Under the pieces are notes generated by a model. That model was not told the origin of the DNA. It saw only the letters and a program-made list of their open reading frames with translations, and did not search any database. Shown one piece after another: positions 1 to 6,958 of a stretch of DNA of 64,000 nt. Position 1 is the stretch's first letter. Every line of letters starts with the position of its first letter. This DNA comes from Flavobacterium urocaniciphilum (GTDB lineage: Bacteria > Bacteroidota > Bacteroidia > Flavobacteriales > Flavobacteriaceae), in the NCBI RefSeq assembly GCF_900110615.1, contig NZ_FOEI01000002.1:434001-498000 (forward strand), given 5' to 3'. Made by a program: the position numbers and the translations under genes.

Positions 1-1
1 A

Positions 2-511
2 ACGATTACTGTTGCAACAATTTCAGGTTCTTCTACACAAGTTATTAATGGTGGTATTGCTACTGATGTAACTATTGAAGATATCGTTGTTACTTCAAAT
101 GGTACTGTTACTTGGTACGCGTCTGCTTCTGATGCTGCTGCAAATATTAATCCATTACCGGCTGGAACAGTATTGAATAATGGCGACATTTATTATGGTG
201 TTACAAATATTGGTTCTTGTAGAAGTACTGTTTTAGCAGTAACGGTAACAGTAGTTTTAGGAACTGAAAGTTTCGATTTAAATGAATTGAATTACTATCC
301 AAACCCTGTTCAAGAAATGTTTAATATCAAGTATAATAGAAATATTACAGATATTCAAATTTTTGATTTATCAGGAAGAATGGTGAAATCACTTCAGCCA
401 AACACAGATATGGTAGAAATTAATTTAAGAGAATTATCTTCTGCAATGTATATTGTAAAATTAAAATCTGAAGATAATAAGCAAACTGAAATTAAAATTG
501 TTAAAAAATAA
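2..511 (+). CDS. T9SS type A sorting-domain protein, C-terminal part (5' end outside window)
   Basis: The reading frame is open from the first bases of the window, so this is the end of a larger secreted protein; the internal TTG at 173 is not a credible start. About 169 residues remain. The last ~75 residues are a type IX secretion C-terminal domain: a YYPNP motif, a beta-strand segment DIQIFDLSGRMV, an MYIVKL strand and a basic KIVKK end. Such domains direct export across the outer membrane by the Por/T9SS machinery and are then usually removed. The part before it is Ser/Thr/Val-rich and resembles Ig-like surface-protein linkers. The function of the missing passenger cannot be judged. Confidence 0.85.
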   Translation, partial: TITVATISGSSTQVINGGIATDVTIEDIVVTSNGTVTWYASASDAAANINPLPAGTVLNNGDIYYGVTNIGSCRSTVLAVTVTVVLGTESFDLNELNYYPNPVQEMFNIKYNRNITDIQIFDLSGRMVKSLQPNTDMVEINLRELSSAMYIVKLKSEDNKQTEIKIVKK

Positions 512-533
512 TTTCAAAGTATTATAATTTAAG

Positions 534-566
534 ATGGACTAGCCTTTTGGTTAGTCCATTTTTTTT
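534..566 (+). terminator. Rho-independent terminator of the T9SS protein gene
   Basis: A 10-11 bp stem (TGGACTAGCC paired with GGTTAGTCCA, one G-U pair) with a TTTT loop is followed by eight T residues. It lies 23 bases after the stop codon at 511. Confidence 0.85.
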
Positions 567-573
567 ACTTTTG
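566..573 (+). promoter_or_regulatory. Bacteroidetes -7 promoter element for the GNAT gene
   Basis: TACTTTTG matches TAnnTTTG exactly, directly after the preceding terminator and 25 bases before the ATG at 599. No clear -33 TTG at the usual spacing. Confidence 0.5.
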
Positions 574-598
574 ATTTAAATTATAATGAAACATAAAA

Positions 599-1096
599 AT
601 GTTACAATTAAGGAAAATTGAAAAAGATGAATTGTCAATAATAAAAGATTTGGCATATGAAATTTGGCCAGATACTTATAAAGAGATTTTATCTGAAGAG
701 CAATTAAACTATATGTTAGAAAAATTTTATTCTATTGATAATTTAGAAAGTCAAATGAATAATGGTCAGATTTTCGAATTGTTATTTGAAGAAAGTCAAA
801 TATTAGGTTTTGTGGCTTATGAATTCAATTGTAACCAATCAGATAAATTAAAAATTCATAAAATTTATTTGTTGCCAGGAACTCAAGGAAAAGGATTTGG
901 AAAATTTATGATAGATCAAATCATTAGTGGAGCTAAAAACAACAATCAAAAAGGAATTTTTTTAAATGTAAATAAATATAATAAAGCAAAATTCTTTTAT
1001 GAAAAAATCGGATTTATAATTGTAAAAGATGAGGTAATTGATATTGGGAATAATTATGTAATGGATGATTATGTAATGGAGTATGTTTTCAAATAA
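599..1096 (+). CDS. GNAT family N-acetyltransferase
   Basis: A 165-residue single-domain GNAT protein, which transfers the acetyl group of acetyl-CoA to an amine; the substrate cannot be told from sequence. The acetyl-CoA pyrophosphate loop (motif A) is visible as Q96-G-K-G99-F-G101 after the strand KIYLLP, and motif B as NKYNKAKFFYEKIGF around residues 125-139, the classic 'neighbour, bad luck, same residue' helix of the family. Length is typical. It stands alone between a terminator and a 165-base gap and has its own -7 element, so it is probably monocistronic. No signal peptide, so cytosolic. Confidence 0.85.
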   Translation: MLQLRKIEKDELSIIKDLAYEIWPDTYKEILSEEQLNYMLEKFYSIDNLESQMNNGQIFELLFEESQILGFVAYEFNCNQSDKLKIHKIYLLPGTQGKGFGKFMIDQIISGAKNNNQKGIFLNVNKYNKAKFFYEKIGFIIVKDEVIDIGNNYVMDDYVMEYVFK

Positions 1097-1237
1097 AATC
1101 ATTTCAAAAAATATAAAGCTATAGAAATCAAGGTTTAATTGGTCTCTTTTTTTTGTTTTTCGCTGGTATTTAAAGCGTTACGAAAATTGTAGTTCTTTTG
1201 TAGTAGTCGATTTCTTATTTTTTAGAATTAGTTTTTA

Positions 1238-1245
1238 TTCATTTG
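1238..1245 (+). promoter_or_regulatory. Possible -7 element for the fibronectin-type T9SS protein
   Basis: TTCATTTG matches TAnnTTTG at 7 of 8 positions and lies about 35 bases before the preferred ATG at 1280. The stretch 1097-1261 otherwise holds only AT-rich sequence. Confidence 0.3.
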
Positions 1246-1279
1246 CGCCATAATTAATTAAATGAATAAAAATTATATC

Positions 1280-3055
1280 ATGAAAAAAATTACTTTACTT
1301 TTATTGATGATGTTTAGTACTGTCTTTTACGGACAATTAAGTAACTATACATTTACTCAAACTGCAGGAACTTATACACCTGTAACAACACCAATAACAG
1401 TTATTAATGGAAATGTAGATTCTGCCGTTTCTCCTTTAACAAATATTGGATTCAATTTTATTTTAGACGGAACATCATTTACTCAATTTTCTGCTACATC
1501 AAATGGATATATTAGATTAGGTGTAACAGGAAGTACAACTGCATATACTCCAATTAGTTCAATTGGTCAAGGTCCAGCGATTGCTTTTTTTGCAAGAGAT
1601 GGTAAAACGAATGGAGCAGTAGTTTATGAATTAACAGGTTCAGCGCCAAATAGAGTTTTAACTATCGAATATCCTAATTATTTTATTGATTGGTCTGCAA
1701 CAGGTAATACTTTATCAGCTCAAATCAAACTTTATGAAGGAACAAATAAAATTGAAATCGTATATGGAGCTTCTGCTAAAGTAAGTTCTTTTACTGGTCA
1801 AGTAGGTTTAGTTTCAAATACTAATAATAATTATTCAAACAGAACAACAACTACAGATTGGTCGGCAAGTGCTAATGGAGGAAGTAATGCAAGTACTATG
1901 ACTTGGTCTGCAACTGTAGGTCCTGCAAACGGATTAACATATACTTGGAATCCACCAACATGTTTAGGTCCAACTAGTTTAAATGCAAGTAATTTAAATA
2001 CGAATGATGCAACATTAAATTGGACTGCTTCAACAAGTAATCCTTCAAATAATTATGATGTATATTGGAGTACTTCAAATACTGCTCCAACGGGTTCTAC
2101 AACACCTTCGGCTTCAAATGTTACTTCTGGTTATATTGCAACAGGTTTAAATCCAGCAACAACATATTATTGGTGGGTAAGGGCTAATTGTGGAAGTGGT
2201 GATACAAGTGTTTGGGTTTCGGGAACTAGTTTTATTACAAACTGTGCTTCAGAAATTGCACCAACAGCATTACAAAATTTTGAAACATTTACTGGTACAG
2301 CTCCAAGTCCAATTTGTTGGTCTGAAGCAACTGGTGTAATCGCTCCAAACTCTATTTTAACGTATACAGATAGTCAATGGCGTTTAAAAACAAATGGATT
2401 TGCAAATATTAGTGCTGCAAATAAAGGTGCTTCAATTAATTTATTTAATAATAAAAAAGAATGGTTAATTTCTAATGCTATCGATTTAGGTTCAAATCCT
2501 GGAGATTACCAATTAAGATATAAATACGCAGTAACTTCTTATAATGGAACTGCTGCTCAAACTACATTAGGTTCACATAGTATTAGTGTTATTATTTCTA
2601 CAGATGGTGGAACTACATGGTCTGATTCAAATTTAATTAATTTATATACTGGACCTGGAAGTTTTTCAAATACAGGTGTAGATGAAATTGTACCGCTTAA
2701 TGGTTATAGCGGAGTAGTAAAAATTGCATTTGTAGCTACTGCTTCTAATACAACAACAGATGTCGATTTTCATATTGATGATTTTGTAATTGAACCAAAT
2801 GCATTAAGTTCTGAAAATATTGTTTCCGATTTAAATGCTATTGTTTTTGTAAAAGATAATCAGATTACTATTTCAACTGGAAATTTATCAATGAATACTA
2901 TTACAGTTTATGATTTACAAGGAAGAACATTAATTTCTAAAAATGGAATGAATACTTCAAATGTAGTTTTAAATGAATTAACAGTTAATAATCAGATGGT
3001 TTTAGTTGAAATTCAAACTGAAAAAGGGAAAGTAACTAAAAAGGTTATTTTATAA
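1280..3055 (+). CDS. Secreted T9SS cargo protein with fibronectin type III domain
   Basis: A 591-residue exported protein. The start at 1280 gives a clean signal peptide (MKK followed by a hydrophobic stretch ending FYGQ); an in-frame ATG at 1262 adds six residues and cannot be excluded. Residues ~15-225 form a beta-rich N-terminal region, ~229-320 a fibronectin III domain (LNWTAS...YDVYWS...TYYWWVRA), ~330-510 a jelly-roll-like region resembling cleaved-adhesin/MAM-type domains, and the last ~75 residues a T9SS sorting domain (ITVYDLQGRTL...KVTKKVIL). Such proteins are surface-exposed or released; an adhesive or matrix role is inference only. It is a single-gene unit closed by a hairpin terminator. 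Confidence 0.85.
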   Translation: MKKITLLLLMMFSTVFYGQLSNYTFTQTAGTYTPVTTPITVINGNVDSAVSPLTNIGFNFILDGTSFTQFSATSNGYIRLGVTGSTTAYTPISSIGQGPAIAFFARDGKTNGAVVYELTGSAPNRVLTIEYPNYFIDWSATGNTLSAQIKLYEGTNKIEIVYGASAKVSSFTGQVGLVSNTNNNYSNRTTTTDWSASANGGSNASTMTWSATVGPANGLTYTWNPPTCLGPTSLNASNLNTNDATLNWTASTSNPSNNYDVYWSTSNTAPTGSTTPSASNVTSGYIATGLNPATTYYWWVRANCGSGDTSVWVSGTSFITNCASEIAPTALQNFETFTGTAPSPICWSEATGVIAPNSILTYTDSQWRLKTNGFANISAANKGASINLFNNKKEWLISNAIDLGSNPGDYQLRYKYAVTSYNGTAAQTTLGSHSISVIISTDGGTTWSDSNLINLYTGPGSFSNTGVDEIVPLNGYSGVVKIAFVATASNTTTDVDFHIDDFVIEPNALSSENIVSDLNAIVFVKDNQITISTGNLSMNTITVYDLQGRTLISKNGMNTSNVVLNELTVNNQMVLVEIQTEKGKVTKKVIL

Positions 3056-3074
3056 TTGTATTTTTTATTAAAAG

Positions 3075-3104
3075 AAAAGCCGTATTGAAAAATACGGCTT
3101 TTTT
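3075..3104 (+). terminator. Terminator, probably bidirectional
   Basis: A 12 bp stem (AAAAGCCGTATT with AATACGGCTTTT) around a GAAA tetraloop, flanked by A and T tracts, between convergent genes. It can serve the T9SS gene ending at 3055 and rluF ending at 3133. Confidence 0.9.
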
Positions 3105-3132
3105 GATTTTATAAAAGTTTTGAAAATTGTAA

Positions 3133-3921
3133 TTATCGATTTCTTTTATCGTAATTTCTACTTCCATAATTGGTTTTCTTTTCACGTAATATACTCGCTT
3201 CTTCCGTTTTACTTGATGGTTCAATAAGAGAATTCAATTCGGTGATTTCTTTTTCAGTTAATTCACGATATTTTCCAACAGGTAAATCTAATGTGATATT
3301 AATGATACGGATTCTTTTTAAAGTTGTTACTTCATAATCTAAATATTCACACATTCTTCGAATTTGTCTATTTAAACCTTGTGTTAAAACAATTTTAAAC
3401 ACAAACTGACTAACTTTTTCTACTTTACATTTTTTAGTTACTGTATCTAAAATTGGTAAACCATTACTCATTTGCTTAATGAAAGTATCCGTAATTGGTT
3501 TGTTCACTGTAACGATGTATTCTTTTTCGTGATTGTTTCTAGCGCGTAAAATTTTGTTTACAATATCTCCATCGCTAGTCATAAATATTAAACCTTCACT
3601 GGCTTTATCTAATCTTCCAATTGGGAAAATGCGCTCAGGATAATTGATATAATCAACTATGTTATCTTTTATACTTGTATTGGTAGTACACTCAATTCCG
3701 GCAGGTTTATGGAAAGATAAATAGATGTGTTTTTTATTGGCATTAGTAACAAGTTCACCGTTTACACGAACTTCATCACCAGGCGCAACTTTTGTTCCTA
3801 ATTCAGGGGTTTTTCCGTTAATCGTAATTCTGCCTTCTTCTAATAATCTATCGGCTTCTCTACGAGAACAAAACCCAGATTCGGATAAATATTTATTAAT
3901 ACGTACTAATTGTTCTTGCAT
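3133..3921 (-). CDS. rluF: 23S rRNA pseudouridine(2604) synthase RluF
   Basis: A 262-residue RsuA/RluB/E/F-family pseudouridine synthase; RluF converts U2604 of 23S rRNA to pseudouridine. An S4 RNA-binding domain ([21 protein letters not shown]) fills residues 6-55. The catalytic domain carries the signature [11 protein letters not shown] with the nucleophilic Asp at about residue 105. The segment [15 protein letters not shown] and the [26 protein letters not shown] block follow E. coli RluF far more closely than RluB or RluE. The tail is short and basic ([15 protein letters not shown]). No later Met is usable, so the start at 3921 is firm, although a strong promoter lies so close that the transcript may be leaderless. 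Confidence 0.9.
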   Translation of the reverse strand: MQEQLVRINKYLSESGFCSRREADRLLEEGRITINGKTPELGTKVAPGDEVRVNGELVTNANKKHIYLSFHKPAGIECTTNTSIKDNIVDYINYPERIFPIGRLDKASEGLIFMTSDGDIVNKILRARNNHEKEYIVTVNKPITDTFIKQMSNGLPILDTVTKKCKVEKVSQFVFKIVLTQGLNRQIRRMCEYLDYEVTTLKRIRIINITLDLPVGKYRELTEKEITELNSLIEPSSKTEEASILREKKTNYGSRNYDKRNR

Positions 3922-3925
3922 TTGG

Positions 3926-3956
3926 CAAAGGTAGTTAAAGCGAGCTTGTGAAACAA
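3926..3956 (-). promoter_or_regulatory. rluF promoter (TTG-N20-TACCTTTG), nearly touching the start codon
   Basis: On the minus strand TTG (3956-3954), 20 bases, then TACCTTTG (3933-3926) gives both Bacteroidetes promoter elements. The -7 box ends only four bases before the ATG at 3921, so transcription should begin at or within a few bases of the initiation codon. Confidence 0.6.
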
Positions 3957-3981
3957 TCTTTTTTTATTTCTAGTATTAAAG

Positions 3982-4011
3982 CAAAAAAAATCCCGATGAA
4001 AATCGGGATTT
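3982..4011 (-). terminator. Terminator after the coiled-coil zinc-ribbon-like gene
   Basis: A 10 bp stem (AAATCCCGAT with ATCGGGATTT) with a GAAA loop, followed on the minus strand by eight T residues. Confidence 0.9.
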
Positions 4012-4019
4012 AATTTTTA

Positions 4020-4799
4020 TTACATTTTAGCGAAAAGCTTTTCCATTTTTTCTCTTTCCTCATCAGCTAAAACACTGTCAACTAAAATACGTCCACTGTG
4101 TTCGTCTGTTAAGATTTTCTTTCTACCAGCAATTTCCATTTGAGTTTGTGGTGGAATTGTAAAGAAAGAACCAGCAGAAGCACCACGTTCAATAGAAACA
4201 ACAGCTAAACCGTTTCTAACGCTTCCTCTTATTCTATCATAAGCATTTAATAAACGCTCCTCGATTTTTTCTCTGTACTCTTTAGATTTTTCAGATAAGA
4301 AATTTTCGTCTTTTTCTGTTTCAGCCATAATATCACTTAATTCAGCTTTTTTATGTTTTAAGTGATTTTGTTTGCTGTCTAATTTTTCTTTAGTTTGAGC
4401 AACAACTTCTTTTTTGTTTTCGTAAGAAGCTTTCATTTCTTTAATGTGCTTTTCAGCTAATTGAATTTCAAGTTCTTGAAACTCGATTTCTTTAGATAAA
4501 GAATTGAATTCTCTGTTGTTACGAACATTTTTTTGTTGTTCAGAATATTTCTTAATTGATGTTTTAAAATCATCAATATTATTCTTTTTTTCCTTGATTT
4601 GGTGGTCAATTGAACCTAAATCTTCGTTTAATTTTTCTAAACGCTTTGTTAATCCAGCTACTTCATCTTCTAAATCTTCCACTTCTAAAGGTAATTCACC
4701 TCTTACATTTCTAATTTCATCAATTTTAGAATCGATTAACTGTAAAGCATAAATTGCTCTTAACTTTTCTTCTACGCTTAGTTCTTTTGTATTTGCCAT
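4020..4799 (-). CDS. Coiled-coil protein with cysteine-less C4 zinc-ribbon-like C-terminus
   Basis: A 259-residue protein, almost wholly helical from residue ~10 to ~190 with long runs of Lys/Glu heptads, consistent with the hairpin coiled coil of the zinc-ribbon/coiled-coil family (CT398/CdsZ-like). The C-terminal block GSFFTIPPQTQMEIAGRKKILTDEH...GRILVD aligns with the family's zinc ribbon, but the four metal-binding cysteines seen elsewhere are absent. It lies 4 bases after the Nif3-like gene on the same strand, an arrangement common in Bacteroidetes, so the two are probably co-transcribed. Likely cytosolic; exact role unknown. Confidence 0.8.
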   Translation of the reverse strand: MANTKELSVEEKLRAIYALQLIDSKIDEIRNVRGELPLEVEDLEDEVAGLTKRLEKLNEDLGSIDHQIKEKKNNIDDFKTSIKKYSEQQKNVRNNREFNSLSKEIEFQELEIQLAEKHIKEMKASYENKKEVVAQTKEKLDSKQNHLKHKKAELSDIMAETEKDENFLSEKSKEYREKIEERLLNAYDRIRGSVRNGLAVVSIERGASAGSFFTIPPQTQMEIAGRKKILTDEHSGRILVDSVLADEEREKMEKLFAKM

Positions 4800-4803
4800 A
4801 TTG

Positions 4804-5895
4804 TTAAAAATATTTAACCGGATTTGTATTTACTTCTGATAAAATGATTGCAAAATTAGTGATTTTTTCTTTAAGATAATCAACAATATAATTTTTTGTA
4901 TATCTTTCACTTTCAAAATGTCCAATATCTGCCAAAAGTAGCTTGTTTTCGGCTTCATAAAATTGATGATATTTTAAATCGGCAGTCAAAAAAGCATCCG
5001 CACCAGCTGAAATTGCATTTTTTATTGCAAAACTTCCACTTCCGCCTAAAACAGCAACTTTTTTTATTTCTTTATTCAAAAAGGCACTGTGTCTAATGCC
5101 ACCACATTCCATTTTTTCCTTTACATAGTTTAGAAAATCATGTTCTTTCATCGGTTGATCTAATTCACCGATCATGCCTAAACCGATATTTTGATGGGCA
5201 TTTTCAATGTTGTAAACTTCATAAGCTACTTCTTCATAAACATGATGCGTGAAAAGTGCTTTTAAAATATTCTTTTGAAGATGTTTCTCAAATATGACTT
5301 CAATTTTAATTTCTTGAGATTCTACAAATTCAAATCGGTCTCCATATTCAGGGTTGCTGTTTTCATTACCCATATAGGTTCCAATTCCTGAACTGTTAAA
5401 ACTACAATCTTCATAATTTCCAATGTTTCCAGCGCCAGCTTCAAACAATGCATTTCTTAATTTTTCTGCATTATCAGGCTGTGTATAGGTAATTAACTTT
5501 TGAATAAAATTTTGTTTAGGAATCAATATTTTGGTGTTTCTTAATTTTAATGCGTCCGAAAATATTTTATTAACTCCTTTTTGATGATTATCCAAAGCAG
5601 TATGAATGGCGTAAATGGCTATGTCGTTCTTAATAGCTTTTAAAACCGCACGTTCAACATAATTTTTACCCGTAATTTTCTTCAATCCTGAAAAAAGAAT
5701 TGGGTGGAAGCAAACGATCAGATTACATTTTTTATCAATAGCTTCATCAATAACTTCTTCCAAAGCATCATGACAAACTAAAATTCCTGTTATGTCATTT
5801 GAATGCCCGACTAATAATCCAACATTGTCAAAATCTTCGGCATAAGCTAATGGTGCTAATTCTTCCAAATATTTTGTGATTTCTGATAATTGCAT
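4804..5895 (-). CDS. Nif3-like dinuclear metal centre protein (YqfO type)
   Basis: A 363-residue member of the Nif3/YbgI/YqfO family, longer than ~250-residue relatives because it carries the central PII/CutA-like insertion (about residues 130-230) typical of YqfO. Metal-site motifs are present: FHPILF (H64), HTALD (H98, D102) and GHFESE (H326, E330). The usual double His of HHP is Phe63-His64 here. The family forms hexameric toroids with a two-metal site; proposed links include GTP cyclohydrolase I-like activity, but the biochemical role is not settled. It heads an operon with the downstream coiled-coil gene and is divergent from lpxK. Confidence 0.85.
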   Translation of the reverse strand: MQLSEITKYLEELAPLAYAEDFDNVGLLVGHSNDITGILVCHDALEEVIDEAIDKKCNLIVCFHPILFSGLKKITGKNYVERAVLKAIKNDIAIYAIHTALDNHQKGVNKIFSDALKLRNTKILIPKQNFIQKLITYTQPDNAEKLRNALFEAGAGNIGNYEDCSFNSSGIGTYMGNENSNPEYGDRFEFVESQEIKIEVIFEKHLQKNILKALFTHHVYEEVAYEVYNIENAHQNIGLGMIGELDQPMKEHDFLNYVKEKMECGGIRHSAFLNKEIKKVAVLGGSGSFAIKNAISAGADAFLTADLKYHQFYEAENKLLLADIGHFESERYTKNYIVDYLKEKITNFAIILSEVNTNPVKYF

Positions 5896-5919
5896 GAGTT
5901 TTGTAAAATTTTATTATTT

Positions 5920-5927
5920 CAAAGATA
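5920..5927 (-). promoter_or_regulatory. -7 promoter element for the Nif3-like gene
   Basis: TATCTTTG on the minus strand is an exact TAnnTTTG match, 24 bases before the ATG at 5895, in the short divergent gap with lpxK. Confidence 0.5.
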
Positions 5928-5947
5928 AAAAAACTTATTTTCGTAGT

Positions 5948-6958
5948 ATGAATTTATTAAGAAAAATACTTTTTCCTGTCGGATTTATATATTGGTTGGT
6001 GACTTTCATTAGAAATTGGTTGTACGATATAAATTTCTTTAAAAGCAAAAGTTACAATTTGCCTGTTATTGCTATTGGAAATTTGAGTGTAGGCGGTACT
6101 GGAAAAACGCCACATACCGAATATCTTATCCGATTATTAAAAGCTAATTATAAAGTCGCTGTTTTGAGTCGTGGTTATAAAAGAAGTACAAAAGGTTTTG
6201 TGTTGGCGGATTCAGCAATTTCTGCTGCTGAATTGGGAGATGAATCGTATCAAATTTTTTCTAAATTTCCAGATGTTACGGTTGCAGTTTGTGAAAATAG
6301 ACAAATCGGAATTGAAACGCTTATTTCAAATTCAAAACCAGATATTATTTTATTAGACGATGCCTTTCAACATAGAAAAGTAAAAGCTGGTTTTTATGTA
6401 TTGCTAACGGCTTATGATGATTTATTTTCAGATGATTATATTTTGCCTTTCGGAAATTTGAGAGAAAGCGCAATTGGAAAAAAACGGGCAGATTTGGTAA
6501 TTGTAACTAAATGTCCACCTTCAATTTCTATTCAAGAACAAGATCTTGTGAAGAAGAAATTAAGTTTTGATGGACCAGTGTTTTTTACATCAATTGAGTA
6601 TGATGAAAATGTATATAGTCAAACAGAGGTTGTAAAAGTTGCAGAATGTAAGCAAAATGAAAAACTAATTGTAGCTGGAATTGCCAAACCTGAATATTTT
6701 GTTGATCATTTACAATCGGAAAAAGATATTGTGAAAATTTATCCTGATCATCATAATTTTTCAGAAAATGAATTGTCGGAATTAAAAGAACTGACTCAGA
6801 ATTTGAATTTAATTACGACTGAAAAAGATTATGTAAGATTAAAAGGGAAAGTAAATGATGTCAAACTTTATTACCTGCCTATTCAATCAAAATTCATAAA
6901 AGAAGCTGATTTATTTAATGAAACCATAAACAATTGGGTTAAAAATTATTTAACGTAA
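5948..6958 (+). CDS. lpxK: Tetraacyldisaccharide 4'-kinase
   Basis: A 336-residue LpxK, which phosphorylates the 4' position of the tetraacyl disaccharide to give lipid IVA in lipid A synthesis, at the inner membrane. An N-terminal hydrophobic helix (KILFPVGFIYWLVTF) precedes the P-loop GNLSVGGTGKTP at about residue 45, and LLDDAFQHRKV is the family's conserved metal/catalytic segment. I use the ATG at 5948: upstream in-frame codons back to 5876 would overlap the divergent Nif3-like gene, and LpxK normally begins just before this hydrophobic helix. Its 3' end overlaps the convergent kinase gene by 13 bases. Confidence 0.9.
   Translation: MNLLRKILFPVGFIYWLVTFIRNWLYDINFFKSKSYNLPVIAIGNLSVGGTGKTPHTEYLIRLLKANYKVAVLSRGYKRSTKGFVLADSAISAAELGDESYQIFSKFPDVTVAVCENRQIGIETLISNSKPDIILLDDAFQHRKVKAGFYVLLTAYDDLFSDDYILPFGNLRESAIGKKRADLVIVTKCPPSISIQEQDLVKKKLSFDGPVFFTSIEYDENVYSQTEVVKVAECKQNEKLIVAGIAKPEYFVDHLQSEKDIVKIYPDHHNFSENELSELKELTQNLNLITTEKDYVRLKGKVNDVKLYYLPIQSKFIKEADLFNETINNWVKNYLT

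Noticed and set aside
5876-5947. Longer N-terminus for LpxK
   Set aside because: It would overlap the divergent Nif3-like gene; the ATG at 5948 matches LpxK length and the hydrophobic start.
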